64,000 nucleotides of DNA from Elizabethkingia occulta (GCF_002023715.1 NZ_MAHX01000004.1:26197-90196), one strand, 5' to 3'; numbered from the stretch's first letter, positions 52,392-62,244 are shown. Notes: generated by a model from the letters alone, not told the origin. Numbers and translations: made by a program.

Positions 52392-53432
52392 ATGATCCAT
52401 AGGGGCTTTGTTATTCTTTTTTTATTTTGGCCAACACTTGGTGTCTTGGCACAACAAATATCGTTTGTAAAACAGAAAGCCTCTGATATTTACGGGCTGG
52501 AGTTTGAGGATTTGAGTATAGAGGTTCGTACCACTAAAATTTCTGTACAAAATTCAGACATCAGCATAAGTGGAAAATGGATCAAAAGAAAGAAAAAGAT
52601 TATTTTTGTGCCCGATTATCCATTTGAAGAACGTGTTTGGTATTGTGTTAAAACCGGTGGTAGAGATACATTGATGCGTTTACCGGAAAAAAAGAATAAA
52701 ACTTCGTTTGTTACCAGAATTTATCCGCTTACAGACAGCATCCCAGAAAATTTACTCCGTTTTTATGTTTATTTTAATGCTCCTATGCAGCAGGGTAATT
52801 TTCCAAGGCATATTCATTTATATAATGAAGCAAATGACGATTTACGACATGCTTTTTTTGATGATCAAAGAGAGTTATGGAATAAAGACTTCACGCGCCT
52901 GACTATTTTGCTTGATCCTGGCAGAATTAAGTCCGGGCTGGAGGTTAACCGTATAATGGGGAGGGTTTTCAAACCGAAACAAGTATATCGCTTGGTTATT
53001 GACAAAGGCTGGAAAGATATCGAGGGGTTTGAGCTTCAGTCATCTTATATCAAAACATTCTCAGTTGTTCAGGAAGACATAGTCCATCCTGACATTAACA
53101 GTTGGAATATTAAATTCCCTAAGGACAGAAAGGACTTTTTGCAAATACTATTTAATGATAAGATGGACCATACAGGTATCGAACAGTATATAGCCATCAC
53201 GGATGCTGCACAAACTCGGATAAAAGGGAAAATGTATTTACAAAGAGGAGAAACATCTGTTGTCTTTGTACCAACAAAGAAGTGGAAAAAGGGGGAGTAT
53301 ATCCTATATATCAATGCCAGGATAGAAGATATTGCGGGCAATAATATAAACGGCTTATTAGATCATAACGTTGGTGCGTTAAAAAGTCAGATGGAAGGAA
53401 ATATTGAAACTATAAGATTTTTCATTCGATAG
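52392..53432 (+). CDS. Secreted protein with SbsA-type Ig-like domain
   Basis: The ATG at 52392 is preferred over TTG at 52389. The 346-residue protein has a signal peptide ending near LGVLAQQ. The C-terminal part contains LFNDKMDHTGIEQYIAITDA and KGEYILYINARIEDIAGN, features of the SbsA/Big_5 Ig-like domain. The middle repeats similar strands (FYVYFNAPMQQGNFPRHIHL). It lies 157 nt after the propeller-like gene and may form part of the sigma-msrA group. Confidence 0.55.
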   Translation: MIHRGFVILFLFWPTLGVLAQQISFVKQKASDIYGLEFEDLSIEVRTTKISVQNSDISISGKWIKRKKKIIFVPDYPFEERVWYCVKTGGRDTLMRLPEKKNKTSFVTRIYPLTDSIPENLLRFYVYFNAPMQQGNFPRHIHLYNEANDDLRHAFFDDQRELWNKDFTRLTILLDPGRIKSGLEVNRIMGRVFKPKQVYRLVIDKGWKDIEGFELQSSYIKTFSVVQEDIVHPDINSWNIKFPKDRKDFLQILFNDKMDHTGIEQYIAITDAAQTRIKGKMYLQRGETSVVFVPTKKWKKGEYILYINARIEDIAGNNINGLLDHNVGALKSQMEGNIETIRFFIR

Positions 53433-53526
53433 TGAAGACGGAATTGAATTAATTTTTTGTGGCTTCTGGTTGCTGTGTCAATTAAAATCAAAGAACAATA
53501 ACAGTTTTTTTTAAAATAATTTAATC

Positions 53527-54525
53527 ATGAGTAAATTTCTTTTTAACTTATTACTCTTTGGGGGACTTTTATTCCCCCTCTCAGGGCAGTCCCAAAATAT
53601 TAATACGCCCGAACCGACGAATCTAATCGCAGCTCCAAACATAAGGCCGGAAACGGCTATAAAAGTTGCTAATGACGTTTGGGTTATTCCTGACCCGCGT
53701 ATCAATTATATTCCCAATATCGGGGTGATTGAAGGCAAGTATGCAGTACTGGTGGTAGATTCAGGTATGGGACCGCACAATGGTGAACTCCTGTTACAAT
53801 ATGTTCAAAAGATAGCAGGCAACCGTCGCATCTATTTTACAAGCACTCATTTCCATCCTGAACATAACTTCGGTGCATCCGTTTTTGGCACTGCTTCTGT
53901 TATAATGAACAAAGCACAAGCAGAAGAGCTGGCCGAGAAAGGCTCCGATTATATTCAACTGTTTAGAAGTTTTGGAGTAATAGAAAGAAAAGCGCTTGAG
54001 GGAGTAAAGTTAATTATGCCGGGTATTATCTATAGCGACTCTTTGACGTTAGACTTGGGTGATAATATTGTTATATTAAAGGAAACGCCCGCTCATACGC
54101 GTGGTGATCAGATAGTATTTACAGAGAATTCAAAAGTTCTTTTTACTGGAGATTTGGTCGAAAATCGTTTTTTCCCAATTATGCCTGATGCCGACACGAA
54201 AGGTTCGGATTGGATAACTGTAATGGAGCAAATGCTTAACATGAAACCAAAAGTAGTTGTGCCAGGACATGGAGAAATCGGAGATGATCGTCTCATACAA
54301 GCTGTAAAAACCTACCTTGTCACCGTTCAAAGTGATGTATTGGATTTGGTAAAAAAGGGATTGAAACAAGATAGTATTATTCGCACACTGACTCAAAAGT
54401 TCAAATCCTTGCACCCAAATTGGGATAATGCAGTCTTCATTCCTTATGAAATTGCCAATTTCTATTCAGAATTTACACATAGCCCTTTAAAATTACCTGA
54501 TTTATCAAAAGATTTAGGGCACTAA
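53527..54525 (+). CDS. Secreted metallo-beta-lactamase-fold hydrolase
   Basis: The 332-residue protein has a signal peptide (to about residue 24). The metal motif is STHFHPEHNFGASVFG (residues about 106-121), where Glu replaces the usual Asp of His-x-His-x-Asp-His. TPAHTRGDQIVF supplies another His, FTGDLVENRFFP the bridging Asp, and PGHGEIGDD a late His. The substrate is unknown. It may be a lactonase, a quinoprotein-relay-like protein or a SoxH-type protein. It ends the oxidant-stress-like group. Confidence 0.75.
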   Translation: MSKFLFNLLLFGGLLFPLSGQSQNINTPEPTNLIAAPNIRPETAIKVANDVWVIPDPRINYIPNIGVIEGKYAVLVVDSGMGPHNGELLLQYVQKIAGNRRIYFTSTHFHPEHNFGASVFGTASVIMNKAQAEELAEKGSDYIQLFRSFGVIERKALEGVKLIMPGIIYSDSLTLDLGDNIVILKETPAHTRGDQIVFTENSKVLFTGDLVENRFFPIMPDADTKGSDWITVMEQMLNMKPKVVVPGHGEIGDDRLIQAVKTYLVTVQSDVLDLVKKGLKQDSIIRTLTQKFKSLHPNWDNAVFIPYEIANFYSEFTHSPLKLPDLSKDLGH

Positions 54526-54723
54526 TTTTCGTGTTTTATTCAATATCAAATTCGAGATATAAAGTATTCTATCATTGAAGGAAATTCTGTTGCCCTTCTT
54601 TCTCTTTTTTGTAATTGGGTATTCTCGAAATTAAAGGGCTGTTGGCCGGCTGCCATTCATCTTAGCTGTGCTGGAACAAGCATATATGTTTGTCAGAATG
54701 CTCCGGCTAAATAAGCTGTCTTT

Positions 54724-55122
54724 TCAATAGGACCTGGCATACGTCCAGGTAATACGCAGATTGCATTTTATTTTGGGCATAGGCATATCTTCATTCAGTG
54801 CGAAGCTGGAATATGTATAGAGCACACCAGGAAATGGTAGAACACGCTCAATAATCCGATGATAGCCAGGCCTCACCAGGTTTTGATTATATATCTTTCT
54901 AAGGTCATCTGTTAACTGATAAGCGTTTTTCAAATCAGAATATTCTGTAAACAGGATATGAGCTCTATGTTTTTGGGAAAACGTCCATTTCTCACTACTT
55001 TTATAAAGTAAATATCTGCTTCTTGCTAACAGCTGTTTCCGACTGTCTCTATTCTCAAAACTCTCTATATCACGGTTTTCTTCTGAGGAATTTTCAATAG
55101 TGACCTCTTCCCAAAACTCTAA
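54724..55122 (-). pseudogene. Degraded transposase C-terminal fragment
   Basis: The frame is open for 132 residues with no good start. It reads RDSRKQLLARSRYLLYKSSE, KWTFSQKHRAHILFTEYSDL and KNAYQLTDDLRKIYNQN. This is a familiar stretch of ISL3/ISAon1-type Bacteroidota transposases. After that the sequence no longer fits the family well, except a short block with PKIKCNLR. The N-terminal half and the ends of an element are absent. It is a relic, not an active element. Confidence 0.6.
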
Positions 55123-55227
55123 TTAAAAATGTCTAACTCAATGGGAGGACATCAAGGGAGCATAAATATAATCTTAAATTATAGTATCTTAATTATTAAA
55201 TGATTAACTTGTAGACAAATATAAAAT

Positions 55228-55419
55228 ATGTCTAAGAGAAAAAGCAAAACAGGTGATATTCCAGATAATTTAGGTAACAACAGTAAGAAAACTGATTTAG
55301 AAAGAGCTAAAATAGTCCTGGAAAAAGCAAAAGCATTAAAGGCTCCTATAAAACATCTTACTTCTTCAGACAGTGCATTCGGCAGATCTTTAGAAGAGAA
55401 AAAGAAAGAAAATGATTAG
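55228..55419 (+). CDS. Small Lys-rich protein of unknown function
   Basis: The 63-residue frame is rich in Lys, Ser and Asp, with a helical centre (DLERAKIVLEKAKALKAPIK) and no hydrophobic segment. No family is recognised. It could be a small cytosolic protein or a chance frame. Confidence 0.4.
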   Translation: MSKRKSKTGDIPDNLGNNSKKTDLERAKIVLEKAKALKAPIKHLTSSDSAFGRSLEEKKKEND

Positions 55420-55563
55420 TCATCTTTATTTAGCTCTCTAATAAATTTGATTAAGCAAGCTAAATATCACAAATGAAAAATATGTAAGAATATGAGCTTA
55501 AGGAAAAAAGCTTATATCAATTTACTTATATCCATGGATACAAATAAATTGTGATTCCATCGT

Positions 55564-56259
55564 TTATGCTTTTGTTGTATTAACTCTGTATTCTTTCAAC
55601 TTTTCATTATTCGTATTCTTGCCTCTATCATAAACTTTATAAAGTCCGAATGTCTTTACAGATTTCTTTTCCAAACCTTTTGGTAAAGAATCATTTCCAA
55701 ACTTCTTTTGCAAGTACTCCGGTGCTATTTTTTCTTTAAGGAGATATTTTTCTATTGCCGGATGTAACTTATTAAAATCAATATTACGATAATCATTAAT
55801 CTTTATTTCTAAAGAATTACTCCCCGTTGCAAATAGCTTATTGTACCATGATAAATGGGAGTATTTCACAGTTTTTGCAGGCTGATTTAAAAATATGGAA
55901 TATTCAAAATTATGGTAGATGCCGTCTAAAGGTATTGTATTCAGACAATAAATAGCTTCTATCATATGCCATTCTATTACCTGCCTATGTTGCATTATTG
56001 GTGAGTTTATAATGAGCGCACTCTCATTAAATTCTAGTCTGTCTTTATTTTTCTCTATGTTAGTCATCACTTTATGGGAAGATGGGATGCCTTTATTGAT
56101 AGAATATAAGATGAAAAGTAACAGAAGATTTGAGAATAGAGATGCTGTGATATAATAGAGATTCATTCCGTTTCTTATCACAAGAACAGTAACTGATACT
56201 CCAATTACAAGGAATAAGGTAATTAAAATGTTAAAAATAAAGATTGGATTGATTTTCAT
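55564..56259 (-). CDS. Membrane protein of unknown function
   Basis: The 231-residue protein has two hydrophobic helices near the N-terminus (IFNILITLFLVIGVSVTVLV and ASLFSNLLLLFILYSI). A soluble domain of about 170 residues follows, with strands such as FNESALIINSPIMQHRQVIE. No family is recognised. It is divergent from the GH3 gene. Confidence 0.6.
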   Translation of the reverse strand: MKINPIFIFNILITLFLVIGVSVTVLVIRNGMNLYYITASLFSNLLLLFILYSINKGIPSSHKVMTNIEKNKDRLEFNESALIINSPIMQHRQVIEWHMIEAIYCLNTIPLDGIYHNFEYSIFLNQPAKTVKYSHLSWYNKLFATGSNSLEIKINDYRNIDFNKLHPAIEKYLLKEKIAPEYLQKKFGNDSLPKGLEKKSVKTFGLYKVYDRGKNTNNEKLKEYRVNTTKA

Positions 56260-56445
56260 TCAATAGTATAGTCTTCTCTTATTTGTATCAGGATTTTTCT
56301 AAACAGCCTCACTACATAAAATATCATTCCATCGAAAATAATACTTTTTCTTTTGTGAAGAGAAAGTCTTTAGTTCTTTTTTATAATATAAAATTTAATA
56401 GTTAAATATTACGAAATCATGGTTAAATTAGCATAAAACTATACC

Positions 56446-59202
56446 ATGATTACTAAACTAAAAACTAAATCCCAATCCTTACATACATTTTTTATTTTTC
56501 CGAATGTAATCATAGAAACTAATACTCTTGTTAAAAGACTAATAAAAACAAGTTGTTTTAGGTTAGGCTTATTGGCTACCTTTTCATTTCCTCTTGTAAA
56601 AGCCCAGAATCCACTCTATAAAGATCCGAAACAGCCTGTTGAGGTAAGGGTTCAGGATTTATTGAGAAGAATGACTCCTGAAGAAAAATTCTGGCAGTGT
56701 TTTATGATCCCCGGAGATTTGGATAATGCTTCTAAAAATCAATACCACCACGGTATTTTTGGTTTACAGGTGAGTGCAGGGAGCCAGGACGGAGCCGCCG
56801 CTGGACAAATGCTAAAATACAATGCCAATGAAGATGCAGAAAAACTGGCCAGAAAAATCAATGCAATCCAAAAATATTTTATTCAGGAATCCAGACTTGG
56901 CATTCCGATAATTCCTTTTGATGAGGCATTACATGGATTAATGCGGGAAGGAGCAACGGCTTTTTCACAGTCTATTGGATTATCAGCCACTTTTAATCCT
57001 GATTTGATGAAGGAAGTCTCATCTGCTATTGCCAAAGAAGCTAAACTCAGAGGAATTCGTCAGATTCTGACACCAGTGGTCAATTTAGCCAGTGATGTCA
57101 GATGGGGAAGAACCGAAGAAACCTATGGAGAAGATCCGTTTTTAACGTCTGTTATGGGAGTTAGTTTTGTGAGCTCATTCGAAAATGAGGGAATTATTAC
57201 GACTCCAAAACATTTTTTAGCCAATGTTGGAGAAGGTGGCAGAGATTCTTATCCGATTCATTGGAGTAAACGATATTTGGAAGAAACGCATTTAATTCCT
57301 TTTTATAAAGCATTTACTAAGGGGAAAAGCAGATCTGTAATGACTTCCTATAACTTATTAGACGGAAGACCTTCTACTTCCAACCACTGGTTATTAACAG
57401 ATAAGTTAAAAAAAGAATGGGATTTCAAAGGTTTTGTAATTAGTGATGCGAGTGCAGTTGGTGGGGCAAATGTTTTGCATTTTACCGCAACAGACTACAG
57501 TGATGCATCTGTACAGGCCATTAATGCAGGATTAGATGTGATTTTCCAAACCGAGTATAATCACTATAAATTATTTATCCCTCCATTTTTAGATGGACGA
57601 ATATCCAAACAGAGAATTGATGATGCGGTGTCAAGAGTTTTAAGAGCAAAATTTGAATTGGGACTTTTCGAAAAACCTTATACTTCCGAAAAAGAGATTC
57701 AGGAACTCCGGAAAATCAATCATAAACTACTAGCGGAAAAAGCGGCTATAGAATCATTTGTTTTACTTCAGAACAGAAATAATACACTTCCCGTTGCGGA
57801 GCATTATAAAAAGATTCTGATTGTAGGTACAGATGCTGCAGATGCCAGATTAGGCGGCTATTCAGGTCCAGGTAATAAAAAGATTAGTATTTTGGATGGT
57901 ATCAAGAATTTTGTTAAAGATAAAAACGTAGAAATATCCTATGCAAAAGGGATTGACTGGAATCTGAAAACATTCAACAAAGTTCCTTCTGAGTATTTAT
58001 CCTTTAATGGTGAGAAAGGATTAAGAGGTTTATATTTTCCAAACAGTAGCTTAACCGGGAAGCCTGTTATTGAAAAACAGGATAAAGAATTAGACTTTAA
58101 ATGGACATTATACTCTCCTGATCCGGAAAAATTACAACCGGATAATTACAGTGTAAAATGGGAAGGTAAATTAGAAGCCCCAGCTTCCGGAAAGTATAAA
58201 TTGGGCTTAAGAGGAAATAATGGATTCAGGCTCTATTTAAATGGAAAACTAGTTGTTGACCAATGGGAAAAGCTAAGTTATTCAACCAAAACAACAGATA
58301 TAGATTTTGTAAAAGGACAGAAATATGATATTGCAGTAGAATTCCGTGAAAATAGAGGGGAGGCCAATATTGAACTGATCTGGAATTATGGACTCAATAA
58401 TTATGAGAAGGATTTTAATGAGGCTTTAAAACTGTCGCAGAATTCTGATTATATTATTGTAACTGCCGGAATTCATGAAGGTGAATTTCAGGACAGATCT
58501 TCCTTAAGCCTTCCGGGAAATCAGCAAGCATTTATTCACGAAGCAGCAAAGCTAAACAAGCCTATTAGTGTCATCTTAATCGGAGGTTCCGCTATAAAAA
58601 CTACAGACTGGAAAGACAAAGTCGGTGCTATTATGGATATATGGTATCCGGGAGAAGAAGGCGGAAGTGCTGTAGCTAAGGTTTTGTTTGGAAAAGAGAA
58701 TCCATCCGGAAAATTACCTATTACATTTCCAATTGAAGAAGGACAGCTTCCGTTAAGTTATAATCATCATCCCACTGGTAGGGGAAATGACTACCATGAT
58801 TTAAGTGGTGAACCTTTATATCCATTTGGTTATGGACTCAGTTATACTTCTTTTGAAATATCAGATTTGCATCTGGATAAGCGTAAATATTCTGAAAATG
58901 ATATTATAAAAGCTGAGCTGAGTATTAAGAATATCGGAGCTAAAGCAGGAAGTGAAGTCGTTCAGCTGTATATCAAAGATTTATTAGCCTCGGTATCAAG
59001 ACCAATTATTGAGTTAAAAGGATTTCAAAAGGTAAACTTAGAACCTGGAGAATCAAAAAAGATTATGATAGAAGTTCCTATAAAAGAGCTCAAATTCTTA
59101 GATGAAAATATGAACTGGGTAGTAGAAAAAGGAACCTACAGAATTATGGTTGGAAATTCATCGAAAAATCTTCCTCTCAAGCAAAATATTGAAATTGAAT
59201 AA
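56446..59202 (+). CDS. Glycoside hydrolase family 3 beta-glucosidase with PA14 insert
   Basis: The 918-residue protein has an N-terminal GH3 barrel with PFDEALHGLMREGATAFSQS, PVVNLASDVRWGRTEETYGE and TTPKHFLANVGEGGRD. The predicted nucleophile Asp lies in GFVISDASAVGG (residue 334). A PA14 domain occupies about 525-655 (NNGFRLYLNGKLVVDQWEK). The second GH3 domain and a C-terminal Fn3-like domain (VVQLYIKDLLASVSRP) follow. About 30 residues precede the apparent signal helix (FRLGLLATFSFPLVKAQ), so the start may be too early, but no other ATG fits. It probably acts in the periplasm or outside. Confidence 0.9.
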   Translation: MITKLKTKSQSLHTFFIFPNVIIETNTLVKRLIKTSCFRLGLLATFSFPLVKAQNPLYKDPKQPVEVRVQDLLRRMTPEEKFWQCFMIPGDLDNASKNQYHHGIFGLQVSAGSQDGAAAGQMLKYNANEDAEKLARKINAIQKYFIQESRLGIPIIPFDEALHGLMREGATAFSQSIGLSATFNPDLMKEVSSAIAKEAKLRGIRQILTPVVNLASDVRWGRTEETYGEDPFLTSVMGVSFVSSFENEGIITTPKHFLANVGEGGRDSYPIHWSKRYLEETHLIPFYKAFTKGKSRSVMTSYNLLDGRPSTSNHWLLTDKLKKEWDFKGFVISDASAVGGANVLHFTATDYSDASVQAINAGLDVIFQTEYNHYKLFIPPFLDGRISKQRIDDAVSRVLRAKFELGLFEKPYTSEKEIQELRKINHKLLAEKAAIESFVLLQNRNNTLPVAEHYKKILIVGTDAADARLGGYSGPGNKKISILDGIKNFVKDKNVEISYAKGIDWNLKTFNKVPSEYLSFNGEKGLRGLYFPNSSLTGKPVIEKQDKELDFKWTLYSPDPEKLQPDNYSVKWEGKLEAPASGKYKLGLRGNNGFRLYLNGKLVVDQWEKLSYSTKTTDIDFVKGQKYDIAVEFRENRGEANIELIWNYGLNNYEKDFNEALKLSQNSDYIIVTAGIHEGEFQDRSSLSLPGNQQAFIHEAAKLNKPISVILIGGSAIKTTDWKDKVGAIMDIWYPGEEGGSAVAKVLFGKENPSGKLPITFPIEEGQLPLSYNHHPTGRGNDYHDLSGEPLYPFGYGLSYTSFEISDLHLDKRKYSENDIIKAELSIKNIGAKAGSEVVQLYIKDLLASVSRPIIELKGFQKVNLEPGESKKIMIEVPIKELKFLDENMNWVVEKGTYRIMVGNSSKNLPLKQNIEIE

Positions 59203-59292
59203 TTGAAAAAGAAGTGATGATTAATAACGACACCCGGAATTTAATATCAAAAAGTCACTAACTTAAATACATTGAGAATCTATTATTGGGAA

Positions 59293-59325
59293 TAAATAAA
59301 AAAGGAGATAGAAACCCTATCTCCT
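59293..59325 (-). terminator. Terminator of the double-glycine peptide gene
   Basis: On the minus strand AGGAGATAG (59325-59317) pairs with CTATCTCCT (59311-59303), followed by a T run. It lies 11 nt after the stop. Confidence 0.75.
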
Positions 59326-59335
59326 GTAGTTTTAA

Positions 59336-59521
59336 TTAGCAAGGAACTGCCCATGCACCTGCAACACATCTTGGTTCAGCAGGTGTTACACAAGCGCTGC
59401 AACCGGCTTTATTACAACACATATAACCTTGACTACCGCCACCAGCTGCATCGTCATAATTGGTTAGTTTAATAAGTCCGCCTACCATCTCTTTAAGCTC
59501 CTTTCTTGTTAATTTTTTCAT
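59336..59521 (-). CDS. Double-glycine leader, Cys-rich secreted peptide (bacteriocin-like)
   Basis: The 61-residue precursor starts MKKLTRKELKEMVGG, a short Lys/Glu-rich leader with Gly-Gly at residues 14-15. This fits peptides cleaved by a C39-type exporter. The 46-residue mature part has six Cys (two adjacent, then four spaced) and a Gly-rich segment. Bacteroidota encode many such 'bacteriocin-like' peptides, which may be disulfide-bonded or modified. No transporter or maturation enzyme is encoded nearby. Function is unknown. Confidence 0.65.
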   Translation of the reverse strand: MKKLTRKELKEMVGGLIKLTNYDDAAGGGSQGYMCCNKAGCSACVTPAEPRCVAGAWAVPC

Positions 59522-59921
59522 TGTACTAATATTTATTTGGTTGAAGTGTAAATATAATACAAATTCACCAGGAAGAGACTTAATGTAAGTTAATAAATAA
59601 TAAATATTAAAATCAAGTATTCTATGCGAGTGAGTTTCGTTAATTCATACCATAAATATGTAAATTATTATCAGGAGGATTAAAAAAGATGATGATAGAA
59701 GTTCTTAGATGCAAATATGAACAAGCCTACAGAACTAATCTATAATAATAAATTAGAATTTAAAAAGATATTGGTCTAAAAATAATCTGAATTTTACGTT
59801 AATAAATTATTAAAATAAGTTTATTGTTTGTAAATAAGTCAAGAAATTAGGTGCAATGGCATCATGTTTGTAATTTTAGTTATAACAAACACCAATTTAT
59901 TAACACTTAAAAATTACAATT
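59522..59921. other. Intergenic region upstream of the GlsB-type gene
   Basis: It holds no supported gene. A short 18-codon frame after AGGAGGAT-like bases at 59672 is too small to support. It contains the divergent promoters of the peptide gene and the gene at 59922. Confidence 0.45.
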
Positions 59922-60170
59922 ATGGGTATTTTAACATGGATTATATTCGGACTAATTGCAGGAGCAATTGCAAAAGCTATTCATCCAGGATCTGATCCGG
60001 GAGGCTGGATTGCAACAATTATTATCGGTATTATTGGTGCAGTCGTAGGAGGCTGGCTGGGTTCTATGATTTTTGGCGTAGATGTTACCGGTTTTAATAT
60101 TTCAAGTTTTTTAGTGGCAATCGGAGGAGCACTATTATGTTTAGTCATCTATAGAGCTATAAGAAAGTAA
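59922..60170 (+). CDS. GlsB/YeaQ/YmgE family stress-response membrane protein
   Basis: The 82-residue protein has three Gly-rich hydrophobic helices: ILTWIIFGLIAGAIAKAI, GWIATIIIGIIGAVVGGWLG and SSFLVAIGGALLCLVIYRAI. The motif HPGSDPGG lies between the first two. This is the typical Transgly-associated family layout. Members are induced by stress, but their biochemistry is unclear. Confidence 0.88.
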   Translation: MGILTWIIFGLIAGAIAKAIHPGSDPGGWIATIIIGIIGAVVGGWLGSMIFGVDVTGFNISSFLVAIGGALLCLVIYRAIRK

Positions 60171-60220
60171 ATTAAATCGAAGTAGATTATTTTAATTTAG
60201 TCAGAACTCATTCTGATAAC

Positions 60221-60254
60221 AAAGTAAAGCCTTAGAATTCTAAGGCTTTACTTT
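60221..60254. terminator. Perfect 34-bp palindromic bidirectional terminator
   Basis: A perfect 17-base arm (60221-60237) is mirrored with no unpaired centre (60238-60254), with AAAG/CTTT at the outer ends. It lies between the convergent GlsB-type and MFS genes and would stop both. Confidence 0.85.
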
Positions 60255-60256
60255 TA

Positions 60257-61660
60257 TTAATTTTGTTTAGATTTCATGTTTTTTCCGTCTGTGATATGAA
60301 GCCTGCGGAAAACAAATCCCGAAATAATAGTAAGGATACCAATCGTTAAAAATGTATACCTAAATGCATTATGTACATCTCCTTTAATTAAAGCAGAGTT
60401 TTCAAATAGTTTTAATACAATCAAACCAAATGTAATTCCGAATCCTATTGCCAGCTGCTGGTTTACAGATAGTAAAGAATTTCCGCTACTGGTCTGAAAG
60501 TTTCTGAGATCAGCAATCGAAATGGTGTTCATGGAGGTAAACTGTATGGAATTGAAGAATCCTAAAACTGCGATAATAGGAATAAACCAGTATATGGAAG
60601 TATGGATACCGGGAATTGCCAAAACGCATATCAAGGTTCCTATAATAAATGTATTGGCCATTAATGTTTTACGGTAACCAAAGGTATCTAAGATCTTTAT
60701 CACATAAGATTTAGCAAAAATTGCCGTAATAGCCATTGGGGTAATAATCCATCCTGAAGTAACTGCCGATTGTTTATAGGCGATCTGAATCATTAAGGGA
60801 AGTAACAAGGGAACAGAGCTTATTCCTAGTCTTGTGGCCATATTACCTATGATTCCAACACGGAATGTTCTTACCTTGAAGAGGTTTAAAGGAAATATAG
60901 GATTTTCATCCCGTTTTGCATGCCAATAGTAATAATACAGAAAAAGAAAGCCTAAAATAAAAATAAATAAAACCGGAGTGATGTTCTGAAGATCTCCAAA
61001 AAGTTCCAGTGAAACAGAAAGCAAAAGAGATGCAGAAGCAAAAATCAAAAATCCCTTTAAATCAAAATCCAGACTCTCTGCTTTATAATCGGGCATAAAC
61101 TTTGACCCCAGAATAATACCGATGATTCCGATAGGAATATTAATTAAGAATATCCAATGCCAGGAAAAGTAATCTACCAGATATCCACCCACCAAAGGCC
61201 CTAAAACCGGACCTATTAGAGCTGGTATAATAGCAAAATTCATTGCTTTTAATAATTCATTTTTATCAAATGTTTTAATTAATGCTAATTTTCCTACAGG
61301 AGTCATTAAGCTTCCACCAATCCCCTGAATTACCCGAGAGATGACTAATTGAGTAAGATTTTGAGATAAGGCACAAAACAAAGATCCTATACTAAAGAGT
61401 ATAAGTGAAGAGATAAATACTTTTTTAGTTCCGAACTTATCTGCAAGAAAACCACTGACTGGCATAAAAACAGCTAGTGTTAGAACATAGCTGATAATGG
61501 CATTCTGCATGTTAAGGGGAGATTCCTGCAGATCTTTTGCTATAGAGGGAAGTGATGTGTTTAGTATGGTGGAGTCCAGCATTTGCATAAAGATTGCAGT
61601 TGCAAGAATAACCGGTAATATTTTTTTTGTAGCGCTTACAGATCGATTTACTTCTGACAT
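60257..61660 (-). CDS. MFS transporter, DHA2-type drug exporter
   Basis: The 467-residue polytopic protein begins ILATAIFMQMLDSTILNTSL. Motif A is SGFLADKFGTKKVF, motif C-like ALIGPVLGPLVGGYLV, and SRVIQGIGGSLMTPVG is also present. The pattern matches proton-coupled EmrB/QacA-type exporters. It differs from the exporter at 11263 and has no adjacent regulator. The substrate is unknown. Confidence 0.85.
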   Translation of the reverse strand: MSEVNRSVSATKKILPVILATAIFMQMLDSTILNTSLPSIAKDLQESPLNMQNAIISYVLTLAVFMPVSGFLADKFGTKKVFISSLILFSIGSLFCALSQNLTQLVISRVIQGIGGSLMTPVGKLALIKTFDKNELLKAMNFAIIPALIGPVLGPLVGGYLVDYFSWHWIFLINIPIGIIGIILGSKFMPDYKAESLDFDLKGFLIFASASLLLSVSLELFGDLQNITPVLFIFILGFLFLYYYYWHAKRDENPIFPLNLFKVRTFRVGIIGNMATRLGISSVPLLLPLMIQIAYKQSAVTSGWIITPMAITAIFAKSYVIKILDTFGYRKTLMANTFIIGTLICVLAIPGIHTSIYWFIPIIAVLGFFNSIQFTSMNTISIADLRNFQTSSGNSLLSVNQQLAIGFGITFGLIVLKLFENSALIKGDVHNAFRYTFLTIGILTIISGFVFRRLHITDGKNMKSKQN

Positions 61661-62032
61661 TTCAGGAGGGTGAATATTTAACTTTATTTTGGCTTAACTT
61701 CAATTGTGCTGTTCAAAGTTAGCTTATAGTTTCTGGAAAAACTTAAAATTAAGATGTATTTTCACTATACCTTATTTGCGATATCATATATCGCTTATCA
61801 TCTAAATTTTACTTTTAATATATTATTAAAATAAATTTCACATTTTTTAACATATCGAATCTTGCAATTTTTTTTCTGCCTTTTTATTTTTGTTCCAACC
61901 AATTAAAATCATTACTTCATTGTACTATAAATAATTAACATTCAGGTTGTTTAAGGTCATAGTTTTTATGTTTATTTTGTAGCTCATTTGTCAATTAGTT
62001 TAAGTCCAATGTTTAATTATTTATAGTATTTG

Positions 62033-62064
62033 CCCCGGAATTATTCCGGGGTTTTATTTTTTTT
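62033..62064 (+). terminator. Orphan intrinsic terminator 1
   Basis: CCCCGGAA (62033-62040) pairs with TTCCGGGG (62044-62051) over TTA. A long T run follows. Confidence 0.8.
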
Positions 62065-62121
62065 TTTAATTTGAAACGAACATTGATATTATCAAATATA
62101 AACTATTAAAAACTACCTATC

Positions 62122-62149
62122 AGACCCCGAACTCCGGGGTCTTTTCTAT
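62122..62149 (+). terminator. Orphan intrinsic terminator 2
   Basis: AGACCCCG (62122-62129) pairs with CGGGGTCT (62135-62142) over a 5-nt loop, followed by T-rich sequence. Confidence 0.7.
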
Positions 62150-62244
62150 TATAGACAATTCATGCCAAAATATACTATAAAACTTCCAAAGCATTCTTTA
62201 ACTCCGATCTCTGTATTACTTTACTGTAGCTATTATGATATGCT

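Larger units (their letters stand above)
61661..62244. other. Intergenic region with two terminators
   Basis: AT-rich, no supported gene. Two hairpin terminators lie at 62033-62064 and 62122-62149 on the plus strand although no plus-strand gene precedes them. They may be left from genes lost upstream of the mobile-element remnant. An out-of-frame ORF begins at 62163 and overlaps the next start. Confidence 0.5.
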
